Shown here piece by piece: positions 63,618-64,000 of a stretch of 64,000 nucleotides of DNA. The stretch comes from Emiliania huxleyi CCMP1516. Taxonomy: Eukaryota; Haptophyta; Isochrysidales; Noelaerhabdaceae. The position numbers were made by a program, and so were the translations under genes. Numbering within the stretch: the first letter of the stretch is position 1; every line of letters starts with the position of its first letter. The stretch lies in the NCBI RefSeq assembly GCF_000372725.1, contig NW_005201851.1:29683-93682 (forward strand). Direction: 5' to 3'. The notes under the pieces were generated by a model. The model was not told where the DNA came from and ran no database searches. It saw nothing but the letters and a program-made list of their open reading frames with translations.

Positions 63618-64000
63618 TGATGCCGGGCTGCGCCACCTTTTGTGCCTTGAAGACGCAGCAGTGGGCGGTGCGGTGTGGCTGGAACGGCTGCGGTAGCTGT
63701 GCAGAATGCTTCGTCCCGCCGCCACCCGCTCCGCAGGCAGGTGCGTGCCCAAGATTCTGTAACGTCAACTCCAAAGCGTGGGCGCAAAAATGTGGCTGGA
63801 ACGGCTGCGGGGACTGTGACCGTTGCCTGGCCACTCACCATTGCGGCGAGTGCGCGGGCTTCTGCCCTGGCAAGACGCAGACGTGGGATGGGGGAGGCAA
63901 GTGCACTTGGAATGGCTGCGGCGGCTGCGCACCGTGCTGGCCAGGCCGACGGTGCCGCCCACCGCCACCCACCTCATATCGCCGTGGCTCTCGCCCGAGA
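63618..64000 (+). CDS. Cysteine-rich repeat protein, cut by the window edge
   Basis: The plus-strand frame is open from at least 63480 to the end of the window. The first in-frame ATG is near 63621 (MPGCATFCALKTQQWAVRC). Three imperfect repeats follow the pattern C-x2-F-C-x6-W-x3-C-x-W-N-G-C-G-x-C-x2-C: GWNGCGSCAEC, GWNGCGDCDRC and TWNGCGGCAPC. Pro-rich linkers (VPPPPAPQAG) separate repeats 1 and 2. Many disulfides and the linkers suggest a secreted or cell-wall protein, but no signal peptide is visible, so an upstream exon may be missing. I do not recognise the family. Confidence 0.5.

Overview
This 64 kb window is GC-rich nuclear DNA of a unicellular, flagellated eukaryotic alga. My best guess is a coccolithophore-like haptophyte. 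The supporting signs are very high GC at third codon positions, many GC-AG introns, an IFT81 gene, a myosin, AP2 and RCC1 families, abundant CA/GA microsatellites and short minisatellites, and genes on both strands. I cannot name the species from sequence alone.

Layout. 0-8.7 kb: small or frame-broken genes (an unknown gene between inverted repeats, a RING-like gene, a CCCH-like gene, an AP2+RING gene, a coiled-coil gene, an unknown basic protein). 9-15 kb: two F-box/RCC1 genes around an IFT81 gene that lacks its N-terminal domain. 16.5-20.3 kb: a complete myosin. 20.8-25.1 kb: a low-complexity hypothetical gene, a truncated third F-box/RCC1 copy, and an RlmA-like methyltransferase. 25.3-28 kb: a small membrane protein, a triple MAPEG-like membrane protein and a WW-domain fragment. 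28.7-30.6 kb: a secreted apyrase whose halves are in circularly permuted order. 31.4-35.1 kb: a secretory glycosyltransferase and a CXXC zinc-finger protein with predicted membrane segments. 35.5-43.3 kb: one multi-exon minus-strand gene that appears to encode FHA, Nudix, PARG, BRCT and ATP-dependent DNA ligase domains in one product. 47.5-54.1 kb: a direct segmental duplicate of that gene lacking the ligase exons. 54.8-63 kb: a membrane protein, an AP2+SAM protein, a METTL21-type methyltransferase and a signal-peptide protein. The right edge holds part of a Cys-rich repeat protein.

The unifying oddity is intron structure. Many introns begin with a copy (7-35 bp, often perfect) of the first bases of the next exon, as expected if each was born by insertion with target-site duplication. 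The upstream copy then supplies a GC, GT or perhaps GA donor. A 39-nt hairpin sequence (GTGTGAA...TTCACAC...TGTGAACAG) recurs about 15 times in unrelated genes at the 3' end of such introns. Other introns are filled with minisatellites sharing a CGAGAT core, or with a CA-headed repeat. I read these as introner-like elements.

The FHA-Nudix-PARG-BRCT-ligase gene brings phosphopeptide binding, ADP-ribose removal and nick sealing together, which suggests a dedicated DNA strand-break repair enzyme. The AP2 proteins and the CXXC protein are likely DNA-binding regulators. The apyrase, glycosyltransferase and signal-peptide protein belong to the secretory route. Splice sites were deduced by eye from reading frame and homology, so exon ends are approximate unless stated.
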